This document shows, piece by piece, positions 44,068 to 52,806 of a stretch of 64,000 nucleotides of DNA. Positions within the stretch are counted from its first letter, which is position 1; each line of letters opens with the position of its first letter. The translations under genes and the position numbers were made by a program. A model generated the notes under the pieces. That model saw only the letters and a program-made list of their open reading frames with translations, was not told the origin of the DNA and did no database searches. The stretch covers positions 434,001 through 498,000 of the forward strand of contig NZ_JAEMNX010000001.1 in the NCBI RefSeq assembly GCF_016463975.1, read 5' to 3'. Origin of the DNA: Marinomonas transparens (GTDB lineage Bacteria; Pseudomonadota; Gammaproteobacteria; Pseudomonadales; Marinomonadaceae).

Positions 44068-45531
44068 CTAATGTCTTGGCAGCCAAATGGTCGCTTCTAA
44101 CCCACCTTCTGGCAGGTTGCTAAGGGTGACTTCACCACCATGGGCACGAGCGATATTGCGGGCAATACTCAGGCCTAAGCCCATGCCACCGGGGTGACCG
44201 GAATGGTCTGGTGTGAGGCGAGTATAGGGTTGAAAGACCTTATCTATTTTATCGATTGGAATGCCCGGACCTTGGTCGCAGATACGAATAGAAAGAGCAT
44301 CTTCATCGTCCTCGATAAACACGGTAGCGTTTTTTCCGTAGTACAAAGCATTGTCGACTAGGTTACCGAGGCAACGCTTGATTGCCAAAGGTTTGCCGAA
44401 GTAGGGGTATCTTAGCTCTCCTTGTACCGAGAGGGTCGTACTGTGTAAATTTGCTGTACTTTGCATGTCTTTGAGCATTCTTACTATATTGATATCAATG
44501 CGATTTTCGTGAATGTCTGTTTCTTTGACGCTCTGTAGGGCGCCTTTTACCAGCATGTCGAGGTCTTCAAGGTCGCGGATCATGGCATCACGAATATCAT
44601 CTTCATCGAGCATTTCTGCCCGTAGACGCAGGCGGGTAATGGGGGTTTTTAGGTCATGGGAAATGGAAGCAAACAGCCGCTCCCTATCATTTAAATACCT
44701 CTGTATGCGCATTTGCATGTCGTTGAAGGCTTTGGCGGTATTACGGACTTCCATACTGCCAACTTCTTTTATGGGCTTTGAGTCCCCTTGACCAAAGCGT
44801 TCTGCCGCCCGGGCGAGTGTGGCGAGTGGGCGAGTGATCCTTCTTAGAATGAGAATGCTAAGTAACAAGACGGTGATGACCGACATCGCCATGGAAAATA
44901 AACGATCTCCGGTGAGTGCTGAGGAGTTATTGAGAAAGTAAGGGTCAGGCATCAGGCTAGCTAGGTATAGCCAATCTTTATCATTAATTGGAATTTGAAT
45001 AATGATAATAGGTGGTGTGAGTGGTTTGACCAGTAAGCTGTGGTGTCCCCATCGTTCTGGCAAATCCATTAGCAGTGTTTGGTTGTTAATAACATGTAGG
45101 TCGCTTGGGCTGGAAAATTGAATTTTGGCGTTTTTGATGCCGAGCTGTTTAGCAAGTGTGGACTGGACTTCGTTTTTTACTATGCCTTTTAAGTCTGAGT
45201 CGGGCAGGGCGTTTATGGTGATTTCTTCTTTATTTAGGGTGACAAAAAATCGTGTGCCGCCCATTTCTTGCAGCTGATCAATGACGATATGACGATAGTT
45301 TTGCGGTAAAGACGTGAAGTAACTCACCGTTGCGGCAATGCGAAATGCCATGTGCTTAGATACTTCGCGAACATTTTGTTCTGTATCGGATTCTAATTGG
45401 CGCAACCAAATGGTGGTGCTGATGAACTGGGCACTGGCGACGCCCAACGCCATAATAATTAGGATCTGCCCAGTGAAAGACTGCGACCAGCGCTTGAGCC
45501 GAGAGCCTTTTGTTAATGCGTTAATGGGCAT
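44068..45531 (-). CDS. gtrS: Sensor histidine kinase, GtrS-like
   Basis: A 487-residue membrane kinase. It has TM1 at about 22-42, a periplasmic sensor of about 165 residues, and TM2 at about 208-228. A HAMP domain follows (RRITRPLATLARAAERFGQG), then HisKA with SHDLKTPITRLRLR and a HATPase with NLVDNALYYG, DQGPGIP and GGMGLGLSIAR. It overlaps the response-regulator gene by 11 bp. Beside a Gts-like sugar operon it most resembles GtrS, which senses glucose-derived acids in Pseudomonas. The exact ligand here is inferred. Confidence 0.88.
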   Translation of the reverse strand: MPINALTKGSRLKRWSQSFTGQILIIMALGVASAQFISTTIWLRQLESDTEQNVREVSKHMAFRIAATVSYFTSLPQNYRHIVIDQLQEMGGTRFFVTLNKEEITINALPDSDLKGIVKNEVQSTLAKQLGIKNAKIQFSSPSDLHVINNQTLLMDLPERWGHHSLLVKPLTPPIIIIQIPINDKDWLYLASLMPDPYFLNNSSALTGDRLFSMAMSVITVLLLSILILRRITRPLATLARAAERFGQGDSKPIKEVGSMEVRNTAKAFNDMQMRIQRYLNDRERLFASISHDLKTPITRLRLRAEMLDEDDIRDAMIRDLEDLDMLVKGALQSVKETDIHENRIDINIVRMLKDMQSTANLHSTTLSVQGELRYPYFGKPLAIKRCLGNLVDNALYYGKNATVFIEDDEDALSIRICDQGPGIPIDKIDKVFQPYTRLTPDHSGHPGGMGLGLSIARNIARAHGGEVTLSNLPEGGLEATIWLPRH

Positions 45532-46255
45532 AATCCGCAGTTTCTACGTTGGCGGTTAAAATATAGCCTTGGCCTCGGACCGTTTTGATCAATTGAGGGT
45601 GGCGTGCATCTTCGTGTAAACGTTGTCTTAGCCGACTGACGTGCACGTCAATAAAGCGGTCTAAAGGGGCGCTGTCGCGACCACGGGTGTTTTCTGCAAT
45701 ATGCTCACGGGTGAGCACTTCTCCTGGTCTGCTCAAAAATAACATGAGTAAATTGTAATCGGCTCCAGATAAGGATTCTTTTTGATCTTGAAAATGCAAT
45801 TCGCGCGATAAGGTGTCTAGAGTAAATTGGGCAAAATGATAAAGACGTTGTGCTAGGGCTGGAGGTTCCACTACTTCGCTGTGTTCCATGCGGCGCAAGA
45901 TCGCTTTGATGCGTGCAAGTAGTTCTCGTGGGTTAAAAGGCTTAGCGAGGTAATCGTCAGCACCGATTTCTAAACCGATAATTCTATCCATTTCATCTGA
46001 ATTAGCGGTCAGCATAATAACAGGTACCTGAGATTGTGTTCTTAGCGCACGGCACACAGAGAAACCATCTTGCCCCGGTAACATAATGTCTAAAATAACC
46101 AAGTCTACGTCTTGTTCAGGTTTGAAATTCTCTAGAAAGGCCTCTCCTGAGTCCGCGGTTAGCACGGTGAACTGGTGTTTTTCTAAATAAGTTTTGAGTA
46201 GGGTACGGATGTCATCGTCATCGTCTACCACATAGATACATTTCGCTTTGGTCAT
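45521..46255 (-). CDS. gltR: OmpR-family response regulator, GltR-like
   Basis: A 244-residue regulator. The receiver domain (about 8-122) has the acidic patch YVVDDDDDIR, phospho-Asp in LVILDIMLPGQDGF and Lys in YLAKPFNPREL. The winged-helix DNA-binding domain (about 150-238) has LSGADYNLLMLFLSRPGEVLTREHI and DVHVSRLRQRL. It is transcribed before, and coupled to, the kinase gene. By position it should control the adjacent glucose transporter operon, as GltR does in Pseudomonas. Confidence 0.9.
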   Translation of the reverse strand: MTKAKCIYVVDDDDDIRTLLKTYLEKHQFTVLTADSGEAFLENFKPEQDVDLVILDIMLPGQDGFSVCRALRTQSQVPVIMLTANSDEMDRIIGLEIGADDYLAKPFNPRELLARIKAILRRMEHSEVVEPPALAQRLYHFAQFTLDTLSRELHFQDQKESLSGADYNLLMLFLSRPGEVLTREHIAENTRGRDSAPLDRFIDVHVSRLRQRLHEDARHPQLIKTVRGQGYILTANVETADYAH

Positions 46256-46492
46256 TGTTATTCTCGATGAAAGGTATTTGATTGAGCTCAGTCTAACAAG
46301 AAAGTCATAGGTCGACCAATGACCTCCGTAGAGGCTGAAAAAAGAGATTAAATAAATTAAATTGATTTAATTGAATCTGCGCTGCATAATTTTTCACTTA
46401 ACCTTTTTATTCGAAACCTTTGCTCTATGTATTGGCAAGTCAATTAGGGTAGAGTTCTCAATTTATCTTTCTGTAAAAACGAGCATAAAACA

Positions 46493-47464
46493 ATGACGAC
46501 AAAAGTGATGGCATTTGGCGAAGCCTTAATCGACTTTCTTTCTAACGGTGCTACCCAAACGGGTGAACTTGAATCTTTTACTAAGTTTCCCGGTGGTGCA
46601 CCTGCTAATGTTGCCGTTGCCGTTGCGCGTTTAGGTGGTAATAGTCACTTTGTCGGTCAAGTGGGTGAGGATGCTTTTGGTTACTTTCTAAAAGATTCTT
46701 TAGACAGTTATGGTGTTAATACCAGCTGCATGTTGATGACCAAAGAAGCAAAAACGGCCTTGGCTTTTGTTAGTTTAGATAATACCGGCGAGCGCAGTTT
46801 TGAGTTTTACCGTAGCCCTTCAGCGGACATCTTATTCAAAGAGGCCGATTTTGACTCTGCTTGGTTTGCAGACAACAAGGGCGTTTTTCACACTTGCTCT
46901 AATACTTTAACGGATGAATCCATTACACAGGCGACGTTAGCGGGTGTCCGTATGGCTCGCGAAGCTAATTGGATTGTTAGTATTGATGTGAACTTAAGAA
47001 CCAATCTTTGGCCTAATGGCCAGGTGGATACTCAACGGGTAATCGATTGGATGCAAAGTGGTGATGTGGTTAAGGCGAGTTTAGAAGAGTTAGCTGCATT
47101 ATCAGCAGATCCTTTTGCTTTAATCGAGGAATCGCTTGCCGCTGGCGTTGCTTTGTTTGTCTTAACGGATGGCGGTAATGCTATTCGTTTCTTTACTCGC
47201 ACCCATGGACAAGGTGAAGTGATTACGCCGAAAGTGGAGGTGAAAGACACTACCGCAGCGGGTGATGCCTTTGTCGGTGGTTTATTGTATCAATTGGCAG
47301 AACAAGGTGGTGATCGTGAATCATTGGTTGTTTTATCTCAAGATGAACTTATGAATATCGTGAAATTTGCCGCCGCATGTGGTGCTGATTCGGTGACTAA
47401 GCTTGGGGCTTATCCCTCCTTGCCTTCTTTTGCTGAGGCTACAGCGCGTTTAACGAGTTTTTAA
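46493..47464 (+). CDS. PfkB-family sugar kinase, fructokinase-like
   Basis: A 323-residue ribokinase-family enzyme. The two PfkB signatures are present: PGGAPANVAVAVARLGG near residue 33 and the anion-hole/catalytic DTTAAGDAFVGGLLYQLA near residue 250, where the aspartate is the base. N-terminal AFGEALIDF fits fructokinases, which phosphorylate fructose at O-6. It stands between the glucose-uptake and alpha-glucoside loci and has its own terminator. A short ATTAAAT inverted repeat (46356-46371) upstream could be regulatory. Substrate is inferred from family resemblance. Confidence 0.88.
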   Translation: MTTKVMAFGEALIDFLSNGATQTGELESFTKFPGGAPANVAVAVARLGGNSHFVGQVGEDAFGYFLKDSLDSYGVNTSCMLMTKEAKTALAFVSLDNTGERSFEFYRSPSADILFKEADFDSAWFADNKGVFHTCSNTLTDESITQATLAGVRMAREANWIVSIDVNLRTNLWPNGQVDTQRVIDWMQSGDVVKASLEELAALSADPFALIEESLAAGVALFVLTDGGNAIRFFTRTHGQGEVITPKVEVKDTTAAGDAFVGGLLYQLAEQGGDRESLVVLSQDELMNIVKFAAACGADSVTKLGAYPSLPSFAEATARLTSF

Positions 47465-47537
47465 TGTTGATCGTTGATCAGGAGTCAATTGGCCTTTTAT
47501 TAAGTTAAACGGTTAAGAGAAGAGGTGCTTACTCAAG

Positions 47538-47565
47538 AAAACGCGGCTATGCTGCGTTTTTTTTT
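47538..47565 (+). terminator. Terminator of the sugar kinase gene
   Basis: A hairpin (AAACGC.GC / GC.GCGTTT) is followed by an unbroken T run to about 47565, 74 bp after the stop codon. Confidence 0.85.
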
Positions 47566-47912
47566 GAGCCGAATAAAGAAGAGAAAAGTGCAAGAAAATA
47601 GTATATTTTGTGTGTCTGTGTTCCACATTTAACCCTTTAACTTGCTGAATTTCCGTTGAAAATTTATCGCCCGCTGTTTTTTATTCGTTTTTATGGTGCG
47701 TTTTTTAATTCGCATTTGTCTCAGCCCCTACTATAAATAAAAACGAATTAAGATAATATTAAGGGGTGCGAAACCTTGAACCATGGAGGGTGATTGTTAA
47801 TAATCGAATATCTTCTTAATCCTTATAGAAGAAGTGTTTTACCCTGTATCGACTTATGATAATAACAACAAAGGCAGTATGGTATGTCCGTATTAGCCGA
47901 TAAGGAGCGATG
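47566..47912 (+). promoter_or_regulatory. Leader/promoter region of the alpha-glucoside operon
   Basis: About 350 bp without an ORF, AT-rich in its first half. It must contain the promoter and the site for the LacI-type regulator encoded at 54529. I could not identify a convincing CG-centred LacI operator. AAGGAG at 47902-47907 is the ribosome-binding site of the binding-protein gene. Confidence 0.45.
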
Positions 47913-49265
47913 ATGAAAAAGTCCCTATTGTCTATGGCTGTTGCCGTGACACTTTCTACAAATGCTGTTTACGCAGCAGATCTTATGTTTACTCCAGGTG
48001 AAGATTCTCGATTTAATTGGGCGAGCTATGATGCGCTTAAATCTGTCGATTTATCTGGCGAAACGGTTTCTGCATTTGGCCCTTGGATGGGCGATGAGAA
48101 AGCCAACTTTGAGCGTGTAATTGCTTACTTTGAAAAAGCCACTGGCGCGAAAGTCAATTACTCTGGCTCAGATTCTTTTGAACAACAAATTGTGATTGAT
48201 ACCCAAGCGGGTAGTGCCCCTAACATCTCTATTTTTCCTCAACCTGGTCTGGCAGCGGATTTAGCCTCTAAAGGCGCTCTTACGCCACTGAGCAATAAGG
48301 TTAAGGAAGGCGTTAAGAAAGACTACGCTGCGGGTCAGTCTTGGGTAGATCTAGCGACCTTTAAAGATTCTAAAGGTGACGATAATCTATACGGTGTTTT
48401 CTATCGTGCCGACTTGAAGTCTTTGGTTTGGTATTCACCAGATAACTTCTTGGATGCTGGTTACGATGTTCCTGAAACGATGGAAGATCTAAAAGATCTT
48501 ACGAAGCAGATTGTTGCTGATGGCGGTACGCCTTGGTGCATCGGTCTGGGTTCAGGGGCTGCAACTGGTTGGCCCGCAACAGACTGGGTAGAAGATATGT
48601 TGCTTCGTACTCAACCTGCGGCGGTTTATGATGGTTGGGTCACCAATGATGTGAAATTTGATGACCCACGTATTGTTGATGCTATCAAAGAGTTTGGTTG
48701 GTTTGCTCGTAATGATGCCTATGTTGATGGTGGTGCGGGTGCGGTAGCATCTACCGATTTCCGTGACAGCCCCAAAGGTTTGTTTCAATCACCGCCAAAA
48801 TGTTACATGCATCGTCAAGCCTCTTTCATTCCAGCATTTTTCCCTGAAGGTACCACGCTTGGTTTAGATGCTGATTTCTTCTACTTCCCGTCTTATGCTT
48901 CTAAAAACTTGGGTAACCCAGTATTAGGCGCGGGAACATTAGTCAGTATTACCAATGATTCTAAAGGCGCTCGTGAATTTATTGAATTCCTTCGCTCACC
49001 GATTGCCCATGAATTATGGATGGCGCAAACGGGATTCTTATCCGCTCATTTAGGTGCTAATCCGGAGCTTTACTCTAGTGATGCTGCTAGAAAACAAGGC
49101 GAAATCTTGCGTTATGCAACGACTTTCCGCTTTGATGGCTCGGATCTGATGCCTGGTAAGATTGGTGCAGGTTCATTTTGGACTGGCATGGTTGATTACA
49201 CCAGTGGTAAGGATGCAAAAACGGTTGCCGAGGATATTCAAAAAACTTGGAATGCGTTGAAGTAA
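47913..49265 (+). CDS. aglE: Alpha-glucoside ABC substrate-binding protein, AglE-like
   Basis: A 450-residue periplasmic protein with signal peptide (MKKSLLSMAVAVTLSTNAVYA) and a family-1 solute-binding fold. Blocks VSAFGPWMGDEKANFERVIAYFEKATGAKVNYSG, GLGSGAATGWPATDWVED and CYMHRQASFIPAFFPEG fit the AglE group that binds sucrose, maltose and trehalose-type alpha-glucosides. ATGs at 47910 and 47913 are both possible; the second has better spacing from AAGGAG. A transcription-attenuating hairpin follows. Confidence 0.9.
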   Translation: MKKSLLSMAVAVTLSTNAVYAADLMFTPGEDSRFNWASYDALKSVDLSGETVSAFGPWMGDEKANFERVIAYFEKATGAKVNYSGSDSFEQQIVIDTQAGSAPNISIFPQPGLAADLASKGALTPLSNKVKEGVKKDYAAGQSWVDLATFKDSKGDDNLYGVFYRADLKSLVWYSPDNFLDAGYDVPETMEDLKDLTKQIVADGGTPWCIGLGSGAATGWPATDWVEDMLLRTQPAAVYDGWVTNDVKFDDPRIVDAIKEFGWFARNDAYVDGGAGAVASTDFRDSPKGLFQSPPKCYMHRQASFIPAFFPEGTTLGLDADFFYFPSYASKNLGNPVLGAGTLVSITNDSKGAREFIEFLRSPIAHELWMAQTGFLSAHLGANPELYSSDAARKQGEILRYATTFRFDGSDLMPGKIGAGSFWTGMVDYTSGKDAKTVAEDIQKTWNALK

Positions 49266-49277
49266 TCTTTTAAAAAC

Positions 49278-49315
49278 AGCGCCTGAGCAGGCTTGCCTTG
49301 CTCGGGCGCTTTTTA
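49278..49315 (+). terminator. Attenuating hairpin between binding-protein and permease genes
   Basis: Twelve-base arms (AGCGCCTGAGCA and TGCTCGGGCGCT, one G-T pair) are followed by TTTTT. It lies inside the operon, so it is likely a partial terminator that makes the binding protein more abundant than the membrane components. Confidence 0.8.
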
Positions 49316-49379
49316 GCATTTGTTAAATAATAAATGGCTTTATGGGTCATCTCTCTATTCGATGTATTTTGGAGTTTCT

Positions 49380-50390
49380 ATGGGACAGCTCGCTTCTGCG
49401 TTATTGACCATGATTCTAGGTGTTTTAGGGTGTGCCGCGTATTTTTACGGTTCAAATGCACTCTTGGACAAAATCTTCCCGACAAAAAAAGGCAATGCAC
49501 AAACCGTTGCTCATAATTTGCGAATTGCCAATATGGTTCGCCCATGGTTATTTCTAGGGCCTGCGGTTTTACTACTTACCTTTTATTTGTTTTATCCTGT
49601 GATTGATTCTATTCGCTTGTCCTTTTTTGGCCGTTCGGGTGAAGAGTTTGTTGGTCTTTCCAATTATATTTGGTTATTTCACAGTGATGAATTTTTTGAA
49701 TCTTTCCGTAATAACATGCTATGGCTGGTTTTTGTTCCTACAGCGGCGACCTTTTTTGGTCTCATTATTGCGACCATGACGGATCGTATTTGGTGGGGCA
49801 ATATTGCAAAAAGCCTTATTTTTATGCCGATGGCGATTTCTTTTGTCGGTGCTTCGGTTATTTGGAAGTTCATTTATGATTATCGCAGTGGCGGCGATGA
49901 CCAAATTGGTTTGTTGAATGCGTTAGTGGTTTTCTTTGGTGGTGAGCCGCAAACTTGGATTGCCATTCCTTTCTGGAATAATTTCTTTTTAATGATCATC
50001 TTGGTGTGGATTCAAACGGGGTTTGCCATGGTGATTTTATCTGCAGCATTACGTGGTATTCCTGATGAAACCATCGAAGCGGCGGTATTAGATGGCGCTA
50101 GCGGCGTGCAAATATTTTTCAAAATCATGGTGCCACAAATTTGGGGAACCATTGCCGTTGTTTGGACCACCATTACGATTCTGGTGCTCAAGGTATTCGA
50201 TATTGTATTGGCGATGACGAATGGCCAATGGGGAACACAGGTGTTGGCGAATCAAATGTTTGACTGGATGTTCCGTGGTGGCGGTGACTTTGGTCGTGGT
50301 GCAGTAGTCGCGATTGTTATCATGGTATTGGTGATCCCTATTATGGTTTGGAATATCAAACGTGCCAATGCAGAAATGGAGGGTCGTTAA
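49380..50390 (+). CDS. aglF: Alpha-glucoside ABC permease, AglF-like
   Basis: A 336-residue inner-membrane permease with about eight hydrophobic segments. The extra N-terminal helix (LASALLTMILGVLGCAAYFYG) is characteristic of AglF. The coupling loop is ETIEAAVLDGASGVQIFFKIMVPQI. The ATG at 49380 is preceded by TTTGGAG at good spacing, so the longer in-frame reading is rejected. The stop is 1 bp from the next start codon, which signals translational coupling. Confidence 0.9.
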   Translation: MGQLASALLTMILGVLGCAAYFYGSNALLDKIFPTKKGNAQTVAHNLRIANMVRPWLFLGPAVLLLTFYLFYPVIDSIRLSFFGRSGEEFVGLSNYIWLFHSDEFFESFRNNMLWLVFVPTAATFFGLIIATMTDRIWWGNIAKSLIFMPMAISFVGASVIWKFIYDYRSGGDDQIGLLNALVVFFGGEPQTWIAIPFWNNFFLMIILVWIQTGFAMVILSAALRGIPDETIEAAVLDGASGVQIFFKIMVPQIWGTIAVVWTTITILVLKVFDIVLAMTNGQWGTQVLANQMFDWMFRGGGDFGRGAVVAIVIMVLVIPIMVWNIKRANAEMEGR

Positions 50391-50391
50391 T

Positions 50392-51534
50392 ATGATCACA
50401 TCATCAAAACGTACCCCGTTAACCTATTTGGTTCATGCGACCGTTCTTTTCCTCGTGATTATGTGGACGATTCCGACGGCGGGTTTATTCATTTCGTCTA
50501 TTCGAGATAAAGATCAACTGTCTGTTTCTGGCTGGTGGACAGCCTTATCTACGTCTACGCAGCAGCTTGTCACTCGGGCTAATGACCCTTCCACTCAAAC
50601 TCTAGAAGGTGGCTTGTATCTCATTCAGGGCAATATCTTTGACGGTGCTCCCGGTGAAGTGACTAAGTTTGGTTCTAGTTCTTTAAAACCTGATGCTTTT
50701 GATGTCGGTACAAAGGTTGAATTGAAGCGCGGCCAAACTTTGCAGGTCATGAAAAATGGGGATTATACCTTTGCCTCACCAACGGAGTGGAAAGGTTCTC
50801 GTAGCAGTCGTATTTTTTATACGGCCGAAACACCGCCACGCTTTACTTTAGATAACTATCGTGAAGTATTAAGTGCGGAAGGGCTAGGGCAGTCGTTTAT
50901 TAATTCACTGACAGTGACCATTCCAGCGACCATTATTCCCATTTTGGTGGCGGCGTTTGCCGCCTATGCTCTTGCTTGGATGAGCTTTCCCGGGCGTGCG
51001 TTATTGTTAGCTGCGGTGGTTGGTTTGTTGGTTGTACCTTTGCAAATGTCACTGATTCCCTTGCTGAAAAGTTATAATCTGATTGGTGAGTTCTTTGGTG
51101 TCGGGTCGAAAACCTATGTGGGGATTTGGCTGGCGCATACGGGGTTTGGTTTGCCATTGGCGATTTATTTACTACGTAACTATATAGCAGGCTTACCAAG
51201 TGAAATTATTGAGTCGGCTCGTGTTGATGGCGCATCCGATTTTGATATTTTCCGCAAAATCGTTTTACCTCTGTCTTTCCCAGCTTTGGCGTCCTTTGCC
51301 ATCTTCCAGTTCCTTTGGGTTTGGAATGATTTGTTGATTGCCATGGTCTTTCTTGGCAATGATGCGGAGCATTTGGTGCTGACAGGGCAATTGCGTGAAC
51401 TATTAGGGTCTCGTGGTGGTAACTGGGAAATTCTAACAGCTTCGGCGTTTATCACCATCATTATCCCTGTTTGTGTCTTCTTTGGCTTGCAGCGTTATTT
51501 AGTACGTGGCTTGCTGGCTGGCTCAGTGAAATAA
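50392..51534 (+). CDS. aglG: Alpha-glucoside ABC permease, AglG-like
   Basis: A 380-residue permease. After TM1 it has a large hydrophilic insertion (about residues 35-165) that makes it longer than MalG-type partners, as is usual for AglG. Five further helices follow, with the EAA loop SEIIESARVDGASDFDIFRKIVLPLS and terminal RYLVRGLLAGSVK. GGAGGG precedes the ATG at 50392. It pairs with AglF. Confidence 0.9.
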   Translation: MITSSKRTPLTYLVHATVLFLVIMWTIPTAGLFISSIRDKDQLSVSGWWTALSTSTQQLVTRANDPSTQTLEGGLYLIQGNIFDGAPGEVTKFGSSSLKPDAFDVGTKVELKRGQTLQVMKNGDYTFASPTEWKGSRSSRIFYTAETPPRFTLDNYREVLSAEGLGQSFINSLTVTIPATIIPILVAAFAAYALAWMSFPGRALLLAAVVGLLVVPLQMSLIPLLKSYNLIGEFFGVGSKTYVGIWLAHTGFGLPLAIYLLRNYIAGLPSEIIESARVDGASDFDIFRKIVLPLSFPALASFAIFQFLWVWNDLLIAMVFLGNDAEHLVLTGQLRELLGSRGGNWEILTASAFITIIIPVCVFFGLQRYLVRGLLAGSVK

Positions 51535-51549
51535 ACCTTACACCTAAGT

Positions 51550-51576
51550 GGGTGGGTCGAGCTTTGCTCCCCACCC
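51550..51576 (+). other. Intercistronic stem-loop upstream of the ATPase gene
   Basis: GGGTGGG pairs with CCCACCC across a 13-base loop. No T run follows, so this is not a terminator; it may block RNA decay or be a REP-like element. Confidence 0.5.
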
Positions 51577-51608
51577 AAGGTACGAACTCAGATTGAGGAA
51601 GTGTAGTC

Positions 51609-52709
51609 ATGGCAGATGTAAAATTAACCCATGTTAAAAAAATCTATTCCAATAATGTAGAAGTATTAAAAGACATCAATTTAGACATTAAACAGGGCGA
51701 ATTTATCGTGTTTGTTGGGCCATCAGGCTGTGGTAAGTCTACCCTGTTGCGGATGATTTCTGGTCTTGAAGAAATCTCTGCTGGTACGCTTGAAATTGAT
51801 GGGGAAGTTGTTAATGACATTCCTCCTGCATTGCGTGGTATTGCTATGGTGTTCCAGAGCTACGCTTTGTACCCACACATGACGGTATACGACAACATGG
51901 CGTTCAGCTTACAAATTGCCAAGGTGAAGAAAGACGACGTCGATAAGCAAGTGCGTAAGGCGGCAGATATGCTGCAATTGACGCCTTATTTGGATCGTCT
52001 ACCTAAGGCGTTATCTGGTGGTCAACGTCAGCGTGTTGCCATTGGTCGTGCGATTGTGCGTCGCCCTAAAGTGTTTTTGTTTGATGAGCCTTTGTCTAAC
52101 TTGGATGCGGCGCTACGTGTCGCGACTCGTATGGAAATCGCCAATTTAAAAGACAGCATGCCTGATTCGACCATGATCTATGTGACTCATGATCAAGTAG
52201 AAGCCATGACTTTAGCGGATCGGATTGTTTTATTGTCTGGCGGTAATATTGAGCAAGTTGGTTCACCGCTCGAGCTCTATGAGCATCCTGCTAATGTCTT
52301 CGTTGCTAAGTTTATTGGTTCTCCCGCGATGAACATTATTCCTTGTCGGGTGGAAGCAACTGGAGATCAAACCACCGTGTCTTTACCAGATACGTCGACA
52401 GTGCAAACGCCTGTTGTCACCGCGTCTAGTGAGCAATCTAAAGCGGCCTTTTTTGGGATCCGTCCAGAAGACGTTGGTGTTGTAGACACGAAAGAAGAAG
52501 CTTTTGTGTCTGGTGAAGTGTCGTTTGTTGAATCTCTTGGTGAAGCCACTTTGCTTTATGTGAAGGTGTCTGGTTGTGAAGATATGGTGATTGCTAAGCA
52601 AGCAGGAACATTAGCGACTAAGCGTGGTGATATTGTTCACTTATCGGCAGGGCCTGAAAAAATGCATTTGTTTGATGAGAACGAGCAGTCTTATAAGCGT
52701 GAAGCCTAA
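51609..52709 (+). CDS. aglK: Alpha-glucoside ABC ATPase, AglK-like
   Basis: A 366-residue MalK-type ATPase. Walker A GPSGCGKST, Q-loop VFQSYALYPHMT, LSGGQRQRVAIGRAIV, FLFDEPLSNLDAALR and the H-loop VTHDQVEAM are intact, with a C-terminal TOBE-like domain (FFGIRPEDVGV). GAGGAAG lies before the ATG. It is distinct from the other MalK-type ATPase in this window (39484-40593), so the two transporters probably do not need to share one ATPase. Confidence 0.92.
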   Translation: MADVKLTHVKKIYSNNVEVLKDINLDIKQGEFIVFVGPSGCGKSTLLRMISGLEEISAGTLEIDGEVVNDIPPALRGIAMVFQSYALYPHMTVYDNMAFSLQIAKVKKDDVDKQVRKAADMLQLTPYLDRLPKALSGGQRQRVAIGRAIVRRPKVFLFDEPLSNLDAALRVATRMEIANLKDSMPDSTMIYVTHDQVEAMTLADRIVLLSGGNIEQVGSPLELYEHPANVFVAKFIGSPAMNIIPCRVEATGDQTTVSLPDTSTVQTPVVTASSEQSKAAFFGIRPEDVGVVDTKEEAFVSGEVSFVESLGEATLLYVKVSGCEDMVIAKQAGTLATKRGDIVHLSAGPEKMHLFDENEQSYKREA

Positions 52710-52806
52710 CGTGCTAAGACAGGCTTGAAGATCTGGGTTATAGCGTAATTTTAAATGGGGTAATGCTTGGCATTGCCCCTAGTTTTATCTTTTTTGGAGA
52801 GTCTTG